A DNA stretch of 14,027 nucleotides from a candidate division CSSED10-310 bacterium (GTDB taxonomy: Bacteria > CSSED10-310 > JAFGDC01): NCBI GenBank assembly GCA_016932295.1, contig JAFGDC010000259.1, positions 1 through 14,027 of the forward strand, given 5' to 3'. Below are positions 6,966-13,486 of the stretch, piece after piece. A model generated the notes under the pieces. The model saw only the letters and a list, made by a program, of their open reading frames with translations, was not told where the DNA came from and made no database searches. The first letter of the stretch is position 1. Every line of letters starts with the position of its first letter. The translations under genes and the position numbers were made by a program.

Positions 6966-8434
6966 GGCTGGTATTCCCAGGTGAACGTTTCGGGATGCAA
7001 CTGGAACGTCACCACCCGCGACCCGGTACGGGGTGTGCGAATGGTGTCCGCGGCCAGCTCGGCGCGAAGCTCCGGATCATTATACTCGAGCCGCAAGCGG
7101 GACTGCACCAGGCGATTGAAAATGGGCCTGCCGTCAAGATACCTGGTCTGGTTGAGGTCTTTCACTATACCGCGCAGGGGCGACGGATACTTTTCCACCT
7201 GAAATCCCTTGATCCTGAAAAAGTGTCCGGTCAGTCGGCTCATGGGCACGCCGGGAGGCAGGAGGAAACGCACGGTGGCGCCTCGGGATACTTCGGGCAG
7301 GGTTTCCCGTACGGCTGTCACGGCCGCGGCGGCTGCGGCGGCGGTACGCCGCTGACTGGTCAACTCGGCATGACTGCCCAGACCGAGGGTAAGGCTGATG
7401 ATCGCCACCATGATCAACCTGGCGCGGGGCAGCCGGCGGCCGGTGGTGGTCAGCAATCCGGCCAGAACAAGCGCCCACCCGGCGAGAGGACTGTAGAGGT
7501 ACCACTTCTGACAAAGGTTCAGGACTGGCAGGAGGGTGATAGCAGTCCACAGGTTGCCGAACCGTACGGAAATCGGCCAGCGCGGGTGGAGGAAAAGAAG
7601 GAACATGATCGGGTAGATAATGCACAGATGCTTTTGGCCGAGGGGAACGATCCACATCCAATCGAAATCCTGGCAGAGAATGCCGGGAGTGTGAAGAAAG
7701 GCCAGATGGGAAAAGGAGCTGTATCCCCCCAGGCCGGAGAAGAGCCACGCGCGAAACAGGATATATCCAGCCAGTAACCCCCAGAAAGGGAGATGCGGGA
7801 TGGCGCGGGAGGTGAGTTTGATCCGGGATTTCTGGTTCGGGAGCAACCAATCGGCCAACAGCAGCAGCAGGGGGAGGGTAATGGCGGTCTCCTTGCAGGA
7901 CAGAGATAGAAAAAAGCAGCCCAGTGCGACCGGATAGCGGAAGGGGCGGTGATCGCGGATTGCGGTGGTGAAGAAAATGACGGCCAGAGAGTTGAACAGG
8001 AGGACGGCTGTTTCGGCGCGGTCGCCGAGAATCCAGAGTGGTTGTGTGGCCAGCGGATGAAGGGCGAAGAACAGCGCGGCGGCGGCGGGCAGCGATTTCT
8101 TTCCTGGCGTTGTCAGCGCGGCCAGCCTGATAAAGGCCAGGACAGCGAAATAATGCAGCAGGAAGTTGGTGAGATGGTATCCCCAGGCGGCTCCGCCGTA
8201 CATCATGCGTTCCACAAGAAAGGAAATGGTCATGAGGGGGCGATAGGTCTGGGACGCAACGGGCAGGTTGATCCAATTTCCCCAGAGACAGCCGGGGAAG
8301 TAGTAGATGTCGTTTCGATCCAGGATAAAGAACCGAATGGTTTCATCATCGAAATAGGTGAAGAACGAGCCGTGGTGGGCGAGCAGCATGCAGGTCAGGA
8401 TGAACAGAGGCACCATCCAGGATCGTCGGATCAC
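6962..8434 (-). CDS. GT-C-type multi-membrane glycosyltransferase (TMTC/PMT-like, no TPR)
   Basis: A 490-residue integral membrane protein, about 9-11 helices over residues 1-355, then a soluble tail of about 130 residues. It resembles the membrane part of TMTC/O-mannosyltransferase-type GT-C enzymes, which move sugars from polyprenyl-phosphate donors to acceptors outside the membrane. Supporting features are an acidic pair D29-D30 in the first external loop (YFDDE), YRPLMTISF at 64-72, GYHLTNFLLHYF at 85-96, FALHPLATQPLWILGDRAET at 123-142, a conserved KET at 181-183 (SLSCKETAITLPLLLLLADW) and WYLYSPLAGWALVL at 311-324. TMTC relatives usually end in many TPR repeats; here the tail (about 360-490) starts with an Ala run and shows no TPR pattern. 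The start is GTG inside the upstream gene's TGA (GTGA). Donor and acceptor cannot be read from sequence. Confidence 0.75.
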   Translation of the reverse strand: MIRRSWMVPLFILTCMLLAHHGSFFTYFDDETIRFFILDRNDIYYFPGCLWGNWINLPVASQTYRPLMTISFLVERMMYGGAAWGYHLTNFLLHYFAVLAFIRLAALTTPGKKSLPAAAALFFALHPLATQPLWILGDRAETAVLLFNSLAVIFFTTAIRDHRPFRYPVALGCFFLSLSCKETAITLPLLLLLADWLLPNQKSRIKLTSRAIPHLPFWGLLAGYILFRAWLFSGLGGYSSFSHLAFLHTPGILCQDFDWMWIVPLGQKHLCIIYPIMFLLFLHPRWPISVRFGNLWTAITLLPVLNLCQKWYLYSPLAGWALVLAGLLTTTGRRLPRARLIMVAIISLTLGLGSHAELTSQRRTAAAAAAAVTAVRETLPEVSRGATVRFLLPPGVPMSRLTGHFFRIKGFQVEKYPSPLRGIVKDLNQTRYLDGRPIFNRLVQSRLRLEYNDPELRAELAADTIRTPRTGSRVVTFQLHPETFTWEYQP

Positions 8435-9168
8435 CTGATGCGCTCCGCCAGGCAGACCACCGATGATCCGGCTGGAAGGTAGAGATGTTTGAGCAGCCTG
8501 GTTTCGATCTTCAGAACCAGGATGAGGAGCCAGTTCACGATTCGCGGCACCACTACCAGGTCGTACTTGATTTCTGGTTCATGCCTGCGCAACTTTTCCC
8601 ATGTGTACTTGGTCCAGACGATGGGGAAGAGGAAGAAGTTTCTCAGAACCGACCGTTTCACGCGCATTCCGGCGTTCTCCAGGAGTGTTTCCATTTCATG
8701 CCGCGTGTATCTCCTGAAATGGTGCAGCTCCACATCCCGCTTGCTCCACAGACAATAAAGCGCCGGTGCGGTTACCACCATGTGGCCACCCTTCTTGAGC
8801 AGCCGGGTGAACATCCTGGCCGCGCTGATGTCGTCCTCGAGGTGTTCGAACAGGTCGAGAATGATCAGGATATCGAATGACTCATCTTTGAAGGGGAGCT
8901 TGAAAGTGTCGCCTTGCACCAATGCTTCGCAGCCTCTGAAACTGCTGTAGGTCAGGGCTTCCATGGACATGTCGATACCAACCGTCAGACCTCTTCCTTG
9001 GAGGCGCTTCATTACTTCGCCGGTCCCGCAGCCGATGTCCAGGATGCGGGGTTTCGAAGCGATGGGCGACACCTCGTCCAGCAGGGATTTTATGATCAGC
9101 CACTTGCCCACGAACCACCAGTTGGTTTCGGCATAGTGGTAGTACAGTTCAAAAGAATTTTCAAGCAT
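8431..9168 (-). CDS. Class I SAM-dependent methyltransferase
   Basis: A 245-residue Rossmann-fold methyltransferase of the Methyltransf_11/25 type. The SAM site is motif I RILDIGCGTGEV (41-52), the acidic ribose-binding residue D66 in VGIDMS, GDTFKLPFKD at 86-95 and motif IV FDILIILDLFEHLEDD at 98-113; KKGGHMVVTAP at 125-135 is the usual post-IV strand. The N-terminus (HYAETNWWFVGKWLI) is typical of methyltransferases found beside polyprenol-linked glycosyltransferase genes. The C-terminus (about 175-245) is hydrophobic and basic (IVNWLLILVLKIETRLLKHL) and may sit on the membrane. The ATG lies 14 nt after the yciO stop with a modest AAGG site. Its own stop overlaps the GTG of the GT-C gene. 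Likely substrate: a lipid or glycan intermediate (inference). Confidence 0.88.
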   Translation of the reverse strand: MLENSFELYYHYAETNWWFVGKWLIIKSLLDEVSPIASKPRILDIGCGTGEVMKRLQGRGLTVGIDMSMEALTYSSFRGCEALVQGDTFKLPFKDESFDILIILDLFEHLEDDISAARMFTRLLKKGGHMVVTAPALYCLWSKRDVELHHFRRYTRHEMETLLENAGMRVKRSVLRNFFLFPIVWTKYTWEKLRRHEPEIKYDLVVVPRIVNWLLILVLKIETRLLKHLYLPAGSSVVCLAERIR

Positions 9169-9182
9169 GCTGCGCCGCCTTC

Positions 9183-9794
9183 TCAGGCCAGGAAATAGGA
9201 GGTATCTCCCTTGCCCTCACGGAGTATCCGGGGCGGGGGATCGATGAGTTCCACCACGGTGGATGGTTCGGAGACCAGGATACCGCCGTCGATAACCAGA
9301 TCCAGTTGTCCGCCGAGTTGATCCTCGATGAGCTGCGGATCGGTGTAGATTTCGCCTTCGCCGAGGCGGACGCTTGTGCTGATGATGGGCGTGGTGAGTT
9401 CCTGCAGGATTTCACGACAGATGTAATTGTCAGGTACCCTGATGCCAACGGTCTTGCGATTGGTCATGAGTATCTTCGGGACCTGTTTGGACGCCTGCAG
9501 AATGAAGGTATAGGGACCCGGCAGCAGCTTCCGCATGTATTTGTACGCCCATGTGTCCACTTGCGCATAGCGGCTCAGATCCTTCAGATCGGCGCAGATG
9601 AAGCTGAGCGGCTTCTTGCGGTCCTTTCGCTTGATCTTGTAGACCCGCTCGATAGCGCGCCGGTTGTAGAGATCACAGCCGATGCCGTAGGTCGTGTCAG
9701 TGGGATAGACGATGATTCCGCCACCGCGCAATGTTTCCACCACCTGCAGAATGAGCCGTTTCTTTGGATAATTGGGATCGATCGTTATCAGCAC
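9183..9794 (-). CDS. yciO: YciO/Sua5/YrdC-family protein (putative threonylcarbamoyl-AMP synthase)
   Basis: A 203-residue cytoplasmic protein of the family that makes threonylcarbamoyl-AMP for tRNA t6A37. The overall pattern follows E. coli YciO (from memory): IDPNYPKKRLI, GGGIIVYPTDTTYGIGCDL at 24-42, KIKRKDRKKPLSFICADL at 53-70, LPGPYTFIL, VGIRVPDN, ISTSVRLGEGE, and an end rule STVVELID..ILREGKGD. The family KxR(x)nKP motif appears as K55-x-K57..K61-P62, with Lys where Arg is usual. The start is a GTG at 9794-9792: AGGAGA at 9806-9801 is 6 nt upstream, and a promoter lies just beyond. The frame stays open further upstream through non-coding sequence and antisense to frdB, but that part is not protein-like. 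First gene of the four-gene operon. Function as YciO (role unclear) or true TsaC/Sua5 cannot be separated by eye. Confidence 0.87.
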   Translation of the reverse strand: MLITIDPNYPKKRLILQVVETLRGGGIIVYPTDTTYGIGCDLYNRRAIERVYKIKRKDRKKPLSFICADLKDLSRYAQVDTWAYKYMRKLLPGPYTFILQASKQVPKILMTNRKTVGIRVPDNYICREILQELTTPIISTSVRLGEGEIYTDPQLIEDQLGGQLDLVIDGGILVSEPSTVVELIDPPPRILREGKGDTSYFLA

Positions 9795-9824
9795 ACCGGT
9801 TCTCCTGTGGGAAACAACCCGGTT

Positions 9825-9853
9825 ATAGTAGTTTGCCGTCCCTGCGCAGTCAA
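9825..9853 (-). promoter_or_regulatory. Sigma70-type promoter for the yciO operon
   Basis: On the minus strand TTGACT (9853-9848) and TACTAT (9830-9825) are separated by exactly 17 nt. They match the consensus at 5/6 and 4/6. Transcription would start near 9818 and give a leader of about 25 nt that contains the AGGAGA ribosome site. This is the clearest promoter in the window, and it also supports the GTG start at 9794. Confidence 0.65.
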
Positions 9854-9870
9854 GCCAAGGATTGCTGATT

Positions 9871-9913
9871 GCAGAGGGAGCGCGTGGCGCCGGCAGAGGG
9901 AGCGCGTGGCGCC
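9871..9913. repeat. Two tandem copies of a 21-bp repeat
   Basis: A perfect 21-bp unit (GCAGAGGGAG then CGCGTGGCGCC) occurs at 9871-9891 and again at 9893-9913, with one G between, a 22-bp period or about two helical turns. It lies about 20 bp upstream of the -35 of the yciO promoter and just before the GC palindrome. It could be a paired operator or activator site, or the remnant of a dispersed intergenic repeat. The sequence does not decide. Confidence 0.85.
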
Positions 9914-9929
9914 AGCCGCGCCCTGGTTT

Positions 9930-9948
9930 GGCGGCGCGCCGCGCCGCC
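9930..9948. repeat. Perfect GC-only palindrome (hairpin-forming)
   Basis: Arms GGCGGCGCG and CGCGCCGCC are exact reverse complements around a single central C, 19 bp of pure G+C. As RNA it could form a stem of about 7-8 bp after opening the centre for a loop. Neither side has a T-run, so it is not a classic terminator. It contains the 8-bp palindrome GGCGCGCC. It could be a repeat element of the REP type or a protein site. Confidence 0.7.
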
Positions 9949-10008
9949 ATCCCCATTCTTGGGAAATATGGAAGCGGCAACACAACTGATGACCTCAGAG
10001 GTGAGGTG

Positions 10009-10037
10009 AATAAAAAAGGGGCGGCGGAAGCCACCCC
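10009..10037 (-). terminator. Rho-independent terminator of the frdCAB operon
   Basis: On the minus strand an 8-bp stem GGGGTGGC/GCCGCCCC (one G-U pair) with a TTCC loop is followed at once by six Ts and then ATT. The stem begins about 20 nt after the frdB stop at 10057. Position, stem strength and U-tract all fit intrinsic termination of frdCAB transcription, which insulates the yciO promoter downstream. Confidence 0.8.
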
Positions 10038-10056
10038 GGAGTTGATTTCCGATTCC

Positions 10057-10809
10057 TCAGGTACGCTTTCTTCGCAGCATGCCACGCAGGGTATTGCACA
10101 CCACCTGCTTGACCACCCGGTTGCGTACTTTGGCGATGATCTTGAGCAATTCGATATCCTTTGGACAAAGGTCACGGCAGCCAAGCATCGCTTCACAGCC
10201 GAAAGCGCCGTTGTCGTCATCGGCGTACCGCAACATACCCTTGACACCGCGGTTGTCGCGCTCATCGATCATGAAATGCAGCACCTTATTCAGACCGGCG
10301 GCGCCCAGATAGTCGGGATTGAGCTTCGTGACGCCACAGGCTTCCATGCAGATCCCGCACTCGATACAGCGATCCGTCTCGTACACTTCCTGGGCGGCGA
10401 GTTCGGTGATGATGTTTTCCATCTCCGGATCGAAGCCCTTGTCGGTATGGATCCATGCCTCCAACTCGCGGTTCAGATCCATGAAATAGCCGCCCTTGTT
10501 GGTGGACAGATCCTTGATGAGCGGGAAATACACCAGGGGCTCCAACAGGATTTTTTCAGGCAGTTCGGATGTCTGGGTCCGGCAAGCCAGCAAGGGACGG
10601 CCGTTGATGTTTATCGCGCAGGAACCGCAGACATTCGAGCGGCACACAACATCGTAATAAAGCGATGGATCTATTTTTGTCTGGATCTCGTCCAGGGCCT
10701 GGTAGATGCTCATGCGCGGCAATTCGTCCACCACGTAGTCCTGGTAAGTGGGAACGCTTTCGGGATCAGAGGGATCATAGCGGAATATGGTAATGAAAAG
10801 CCTTCTCAT
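10057..10809 (-). CDS. frdB: Fumarate reductase/succinate dehydrogenase iron-sulfur subunit
   Basis: A 250-residue electron-transfer subunit linking the FAD of FrdA to the haems and quinone site of FrdC, on the membrane surface. The [2Fe-2S] cluster has C56, C61, C64 and C76 (CRSNVCGSCAININGRPLLAC minus its last residue is the core). The C-terminal part has C148, C151, C154 and C158 in CIECGICMEACG, then C205, C211 and C215 in FGCEAMLGCRDLCP. By family pattern C148/151/154/215 hold [4Fe-4S] and C158/205/211 hold [3Fe-4S]. CGVTK instead of CP after the second motif, and GAAGLNKVLHFMID, match the Wolinella-type quinol:fumarate reductase as I recall it. The C-terminal tail is basic (RGMLRRKRT). 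AGGAGG lies 5 nt before ATG, and the gap from frdA is only 9 bp. Last gene of frdCAB. Confidence 0.95.
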   Translation of the reverse strand: MRRLFITIFRYDPSDPESVPTYQDYVVDELPRMSIYQALDEIQTKIDPSLYYDVVCRSNVCGSCAININGRPLLACRTQTSELPEKILLEPLVYFPLIKDLSTNKGGYFMDLNRELEAWIHTDKGFDPEMENIITELAAQEVYETDRCIECGICMEACGVTKLNPDYLGAAGLNKVLHFMIDERDNRGVKGMLRYADDDNGAFGCEAMLGCRDLCPKDIELLKIIAKVRNRVVKQVVCNTLRGMLRRKRT

Positions 10810-10818
10810 TGTGTCCTC

Positions 10819-12540
10819 CTAATATCCCCTGGAGCCTGGCGGCATGGTGGTGATTTTCACTTCTTCATACTCGAGCCTCGGCAGCCCGTCGGTTTTCCAG
10901 GCCAGCGTGCGGTTCAGCCAGTTCTCATCATCCCGTTTCGTGAAATCCTCGCGGGAATGGGAGCCGCGGCTTTCCGTTCGCTGCAGCGCGCCGTAAGCGA
11001 TGCACAGCGCCACTTCGATCATGCCTGGCAGGCGCAGCGTGTTTTCCAACTCGAGGTTTAATCCCACTTTCTTGTAGCGAAGATGTACCTTGGCGGCTTT
11101 TTCCTTGAGTTCCAACAGGATGTTCACCGCTGCTTGCAGATCATCACCGTTGCGGAATATACCCACCTTGTCGGTGAGGGTATCCTGGATGACTGCCAGC
11201 AGTTCGCGGCAGGTATATCCATCTTTCGAATCCAACAGCTTCTGGATATGGGCTTTCTGCTTGTCTGATTCCGCCAGCAGCGCGGCACGATCGGAGGTCG
11301 GATCCATGGTGAGGTTGCTGTTGGCATCCTCGGCGGCGGTTTTCCCCGAGTAGTATCCGGCTACCAGGGTTTCCAGCATCGAGTTGCCGCCCAGGCGATT
11401 GAAACCGTGGGTATCCCAGCAGGCCGCCTCGCCGGCGGCATAGAGACCCGGCAGGGTGGGCACGCGGGTGTCGATGTCGGTTTTTACGCCACCCATGCTG
11501 TAATGCTGGACGGGGCGGATGGGGATGGGTTCCTTGGTGACATCGATGTTGGCGAAATAGTAGCAGATATCCATGATATCGCGGAGCTGCCGCCGGATTT
11601 TTTCAGCGCCGAGATGTGTCAGATCCAGGTGTACGTAACCGCCTTCGAAGCCGCGGCCGGCCCGGATTTCTTTCATGATGCTCCTGGACACCACGTCCCG
11701 CGAGGCCAGGTTGCCCGCCTTGGGGGCGTAATCCCACATGAATTCCTTGCCGTCCTTGTTGCGGATCACACCGCCGTCGCCGCGCGCTCCTTCTGTTACC
11801 AGGATCCAACTTGGATAGAGACCGGTGGGGTGGAACTGCACCGCCTCCATATTGCCAAGCGGTGCGAGACCGGTGTCCATGGCCAGGGTAAGACCGTCAC
11901 CCCTGTTGATGATGGCGTTGGTGCTCTCCCGGAAGATTCTGCCATATCCTCCGGTGGCCAAAACAGTGGCGGGTGTGTAGAAGGCTTCCAGTTCGCCGGT
12001 CTTGAGGTTCATGCAGATACAGCCTACGCACCTGCCGTCGTTGATCGCCAGGCCCAGCGCCTGGTACCGGGCAAAGACGGGGATCTTGTATTCGCATATC
12101 TTCATGTCCAGTGAATAGAGGAGTGAATGGCCGGAGATATCGGCTACGAACGCCGTGCGCCACACACTCGTACCGCCGAAATTGCGCTGCTTTATCCTGC
12201 CTTCCTCGGTGCGGCTGAAAGGCGTACCCCAGTATTCCATCTGCCGTATGATCCAGGGTGCCGCCTTGACCATTTTTTCCACCACATCCTGATCGGCGCC
12301 CCAATCGGAACCTCGAACTGTATCGTAGAAATGGAGTTCCCAGTTGTCCCCCTTGCTCTTCTCGCCCATGTTATCCAGTGATGCCTGTACGCCGCCTTGC
12401 GCGGCATTGGAATGGGATTGCCGCGGAGGGACCAGCGAGATGATCGCGGAACGAGCGCCACCCTCGTACGCCGCGATTGCGGCGCGTTCTCCGGCCAGGC
12501 CGGCGCCGATTACTACCACATCGTATTCATGAATCTTCAT
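10819..12540 (-). CDS. frdA: Fumarate reductase/succinate dehydrogenase flavoprotein subunit
   Basis: The 573-residue catalytic subunit interconverting fumarate and succinate. It has an N-terminal FAD-binding motif VVVIGAGLAGERAA (8-21) and H43 in RQSHSNAAQGG, the position of covalent FAD attachment. Active-site elements are QFHPTGLYP (235-243), TEGARGDGG (249-257), R281 in LASRDVVSR (the proton-transfer Arg, equal to Wolinella R301 by alignment from memory), H346 in QHYSMGG and R382 in NRLGGNS. The C-terminal helical region has the typical RTESRGSHSREDF and KRDDENWLNRTLA. It closely follows Wolinella FrdA but is shorter (573 against 656 as I recall): a segment in the cap near 118 and the long C-terminal tail are missing, and it ends at PGSRGY. 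A GGGGG-type ribosome site lies just before ATG, 9 bp after frdC. Whether the cell uses it as reductase or dehydrogenase cannot be read from this subunit. Confidence 0.95.
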   Translation of the reverse strand: MKIHEYDVVVIGAGLAGERAAIAAYEGGARSAIISLVPPRQSHSNAAQGGVQASLDNMGEKSKGDNWELHFYDTVRGSDWGADQDVVEKMVKAAPWIIRQMEYWGTPFSRTEEGRIKQRNFGGTSVWRTAFVADISGHSLLYSLDMKICEYKIPVFARYQALGLAINDGRCVGCICMNLKTGELEAFYTPATVLATGGYGRIFRESTNAIINRGDGLTLAMDTGLAPLGNMEAVQFHPTGLYPSWILVTEGARGDGGVIRNKDGKEFMWDYAPKAGNLASRDVVSRSIMKEIRAGRGFEGGYVHLDLTHLGAEKIRRQLRDIMDICYYFANIDVTKEPIPIRPVQHYSMGGVKTDIDTRVPTLPGLYAAGEAACWDTHGFNRLGGNSMLETLVAGYYSGKTAAEDANSNLTMDPTSDRAALLAESDKQKAHIQKLLDSKDGYTCRELLAVIQDTLTDKVGIFRNGDDLQAAVNILLELKEKAAKVHLRYKKVGLNLELENTLRLPGMIEVALCIAYGALQRTESRGSHSREDFTKRDDENWLNRTLAWKTDGLPRLEYEEVKITTMPPGSRGY

Positions 12541-12549
12541 GTTGCCCCC

Positions 12550-13200
12550 TTAACCAGCGATGAAGCGGATGAGTACCGCGACGGCTATGATGAAGAGCAA
12601 GGCGCCTACACCATAAATGATCTTGAGGAGACGATTTTCGGCGGCAAGCTCGGTGGCGATGCCGAGCTTGATGAGGACGGATCTGAAACCATTGACGGTG
12701 TGATAGAGCAGCACGAACAGCGTGGCCCCGTAGAGGAGAAAATACCAGCAGTTAACCAGGCGAGCCTGGGTGGCTTCGAACGTGATGGTGCCTCCGCCCA
12801 CGCCGTGAATCACGAAGTAGTGGATGACCAGGAACGCCACCAGCAGGCTGCCGGTAATCACCTGGAAAATCCAGAACCAGGTGCCGCGATGCTTGACTCC
12901 GCGCAGATGGCGCCACATCCTGCCGGGCTCTCGATAAGGACGGGAGGCGATGCGGAAACCGTTCAACGTGTGGATGATCAATCCTACGCCTACAAGCAGC
13001 AGCACCACCCAGACCACCCCGCTCAGGGCACCTTCCTCCATGAGATGCGCCACCGAGTTATAGGTGTCCTTGCCGAGCAGCACGGTGCCCACATCGATCA
13101 TGTGAATCACCACGTACAGGCAAAGCCCCAATCCGGTCGCTATGTGCAGCAACCACAGCCAGGCATGCAGCCAGCGTTTTCGCGGTCCCATTAATCTCAT
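12550..13200 (-). CDS. frdC: Di-haem cytochrome b membrane anchor of fumarate reductase/succinate dehydrogenase
   Basis: A 216-residue membrane subunit with five hydrophobic helices (about 14-36, 61-82, 110-132, 150-172, 191-214), which passes electrons between FrdB and the menaquinone pool. Four histidines, H33 (VVIHMID), H77 (IIHTLNGFR), H127 (LVIHYFV) and H167 (LLYHTVNGFR), align with the four axial haem ligands of Wolinella FrdC (H44, H93, H143, H182) with near-identical spacing, so two b haems are expected. The residue two before the last ligand is Leu165, where Wolinella has Glu180 of the proton E-pathway. I chose ATG 13200 because AGGAGG at 13216-13211 precedes it by 10 nt. An ATG 33 nt further upstream would add 11 residues but would put that AGGAGG inside the coding region, and it has no site of its own. 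First gene of frdCAB. Confidence 0.92.
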   Translation of the reverse strand: MRLMGPRKRWLHAWLWLLHIATGLGLCLYVVIHMIDVGTVLLGKDTYNSVAHLMEEGALSGVVWVVLLLVGVGLIIHTLNGFRIASRPYREPGRMWRHLRGVKHRGTWFWIFQVITGSLLVAFLVIHYFVIHGVGGGTITFEATQARLVNCWYFLLYGATLFVLLYHTVNGFRSVLIKLGIATELAAENRLLKIIYGVGALLFIIAVAVLIRFIAG

Positions 13201-13210
13201 GCCGCCCTGT

Positions 13211-13216
13211 CCTCCT
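13211..13216 (-). promoter_or_regulatory. Ribosome binding site that fixes the frdC start
   Basis: A perfect AGGAGG on the minus strand lies 10 nt upstream of the ATG at 13200. The longer reading frame would start at 13233 and read through this site, so the shorter start is preferred. Confidence 0.7.
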
Positions 13217-13271
13217 TTTTCATGCTTCATCATGCCATGTTCCAGGCTCCAGCCACCTCGAACTCTGAAGT

Positions 13272-13302
13272 ATTAATTCTCGAATCGACTGGCGAAAGTC
13301 AA
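13272..13302 (-). promoter_or_regulatory. Candidate promoter of the frdCAB operon
   Basis: On the minus strand TTGACT (13302-13297) is a 5/6 match to the -35. The best -10, ATTAAT (13277-13272, 4/6), is 19 nt away, longer than ideal. An A-rich run (TTAAAAAATG) lies just upstream of the -35 on the same strand and could act as an UP-type element. The leader would be about 65 nt. The stretched spacer may mean a regulated promoter. Confidence 0.4.
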
Positions 13303-13353
13303 CGATGGAAGTGCATTTTTTAACATAAGACTGCTTGGGAGTAAAGGGCCATC

Positions 13354-13369
13354 TGGCACTATTGGCGCA
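13354..13369 (+). promoter_or_regulatory. Sigma54-like -24/-12 candidate
   Basis: TGGCAC at 13354-13359 is a perfect -24 element. Five nt later GCGCA (13365-13369) keeps the invariant GC of the -12 element (consensus TTGCA) at the correct spacing. It faces the cyclic-2,3-diphosphoglycerate-synthetase-like gene, with a leader of about 175 nt. A 16-bp degenerate motif can occur by chance, so this is only a candidate. Confidence 0.3.
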
Positions 13370-13457
13370 GATTCCCATCGGGCAGGATGGAGTCCTGATC
13401 AATACACCTGAAGCCAGTCATCCCGACCGTCCGCTCCGTTGTTTCGCTCCCGTTCCC

Positions 13458-13486
13458 TTGCACACACCAATCGATTTGCGTATGCT
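13458..13486 (+). promoter_or_regulatory. Sigma70-like promoter candidate for the cpgS-like gene
   Basis: TTGCAC (13458-13463) and TATGCT (13481-13486) are 17 nt apart. The -10 matches 4/6 and the -35 keeps the important TTG. A start near 13493 gives a leader of about 60 nt with the GGAGG and GGAGA sites before the ATG at 13555. Between this promoter and the frd promoter (13201-13554) I see no gene. Confidence 0.45.

Noticed and set aside
7134..8276. 380-codon minus-strand frame overlapping the GT-C gene in another frame
   Set aside because: It is rich in Pro, Arg and Ser, as expected from a frame-shifted reading of hydrophobic coding DNA. The membrane-protein frame is clearly the real one.
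9930..9948. GC palindrome as an intrinsic terminator
   Set aside because: There is no T-run on either strand next to the arms. The frd operon already has a clear terminator at 10009-10037.
9795..10265. N-terminal extension of the yciO reading frame (157 more codons upstream of the GTG)
   Set aside because: It runs through the promoter, repeat block, frd terminator and then antisense to frdB. The sequence is low-complexity and not protein-like. The GTG at 9794 has a good ribosome site and gives the normal family length.
9862..11061. 399-codon plus-strand frame opposite frdB and frdA
   Set aside because: It lies antisense to two certain genes. Long antisense frames are common in GC-rich coding DNA, and it shows no domain pattern.
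13390..13405. TGATCAAT as a possible FNR/CRP-type half-site upstream of frdC
   Set aside because: Only one half is present (no TTGAT-N4-ATCAA pair), so there is no basis for calling an operator.
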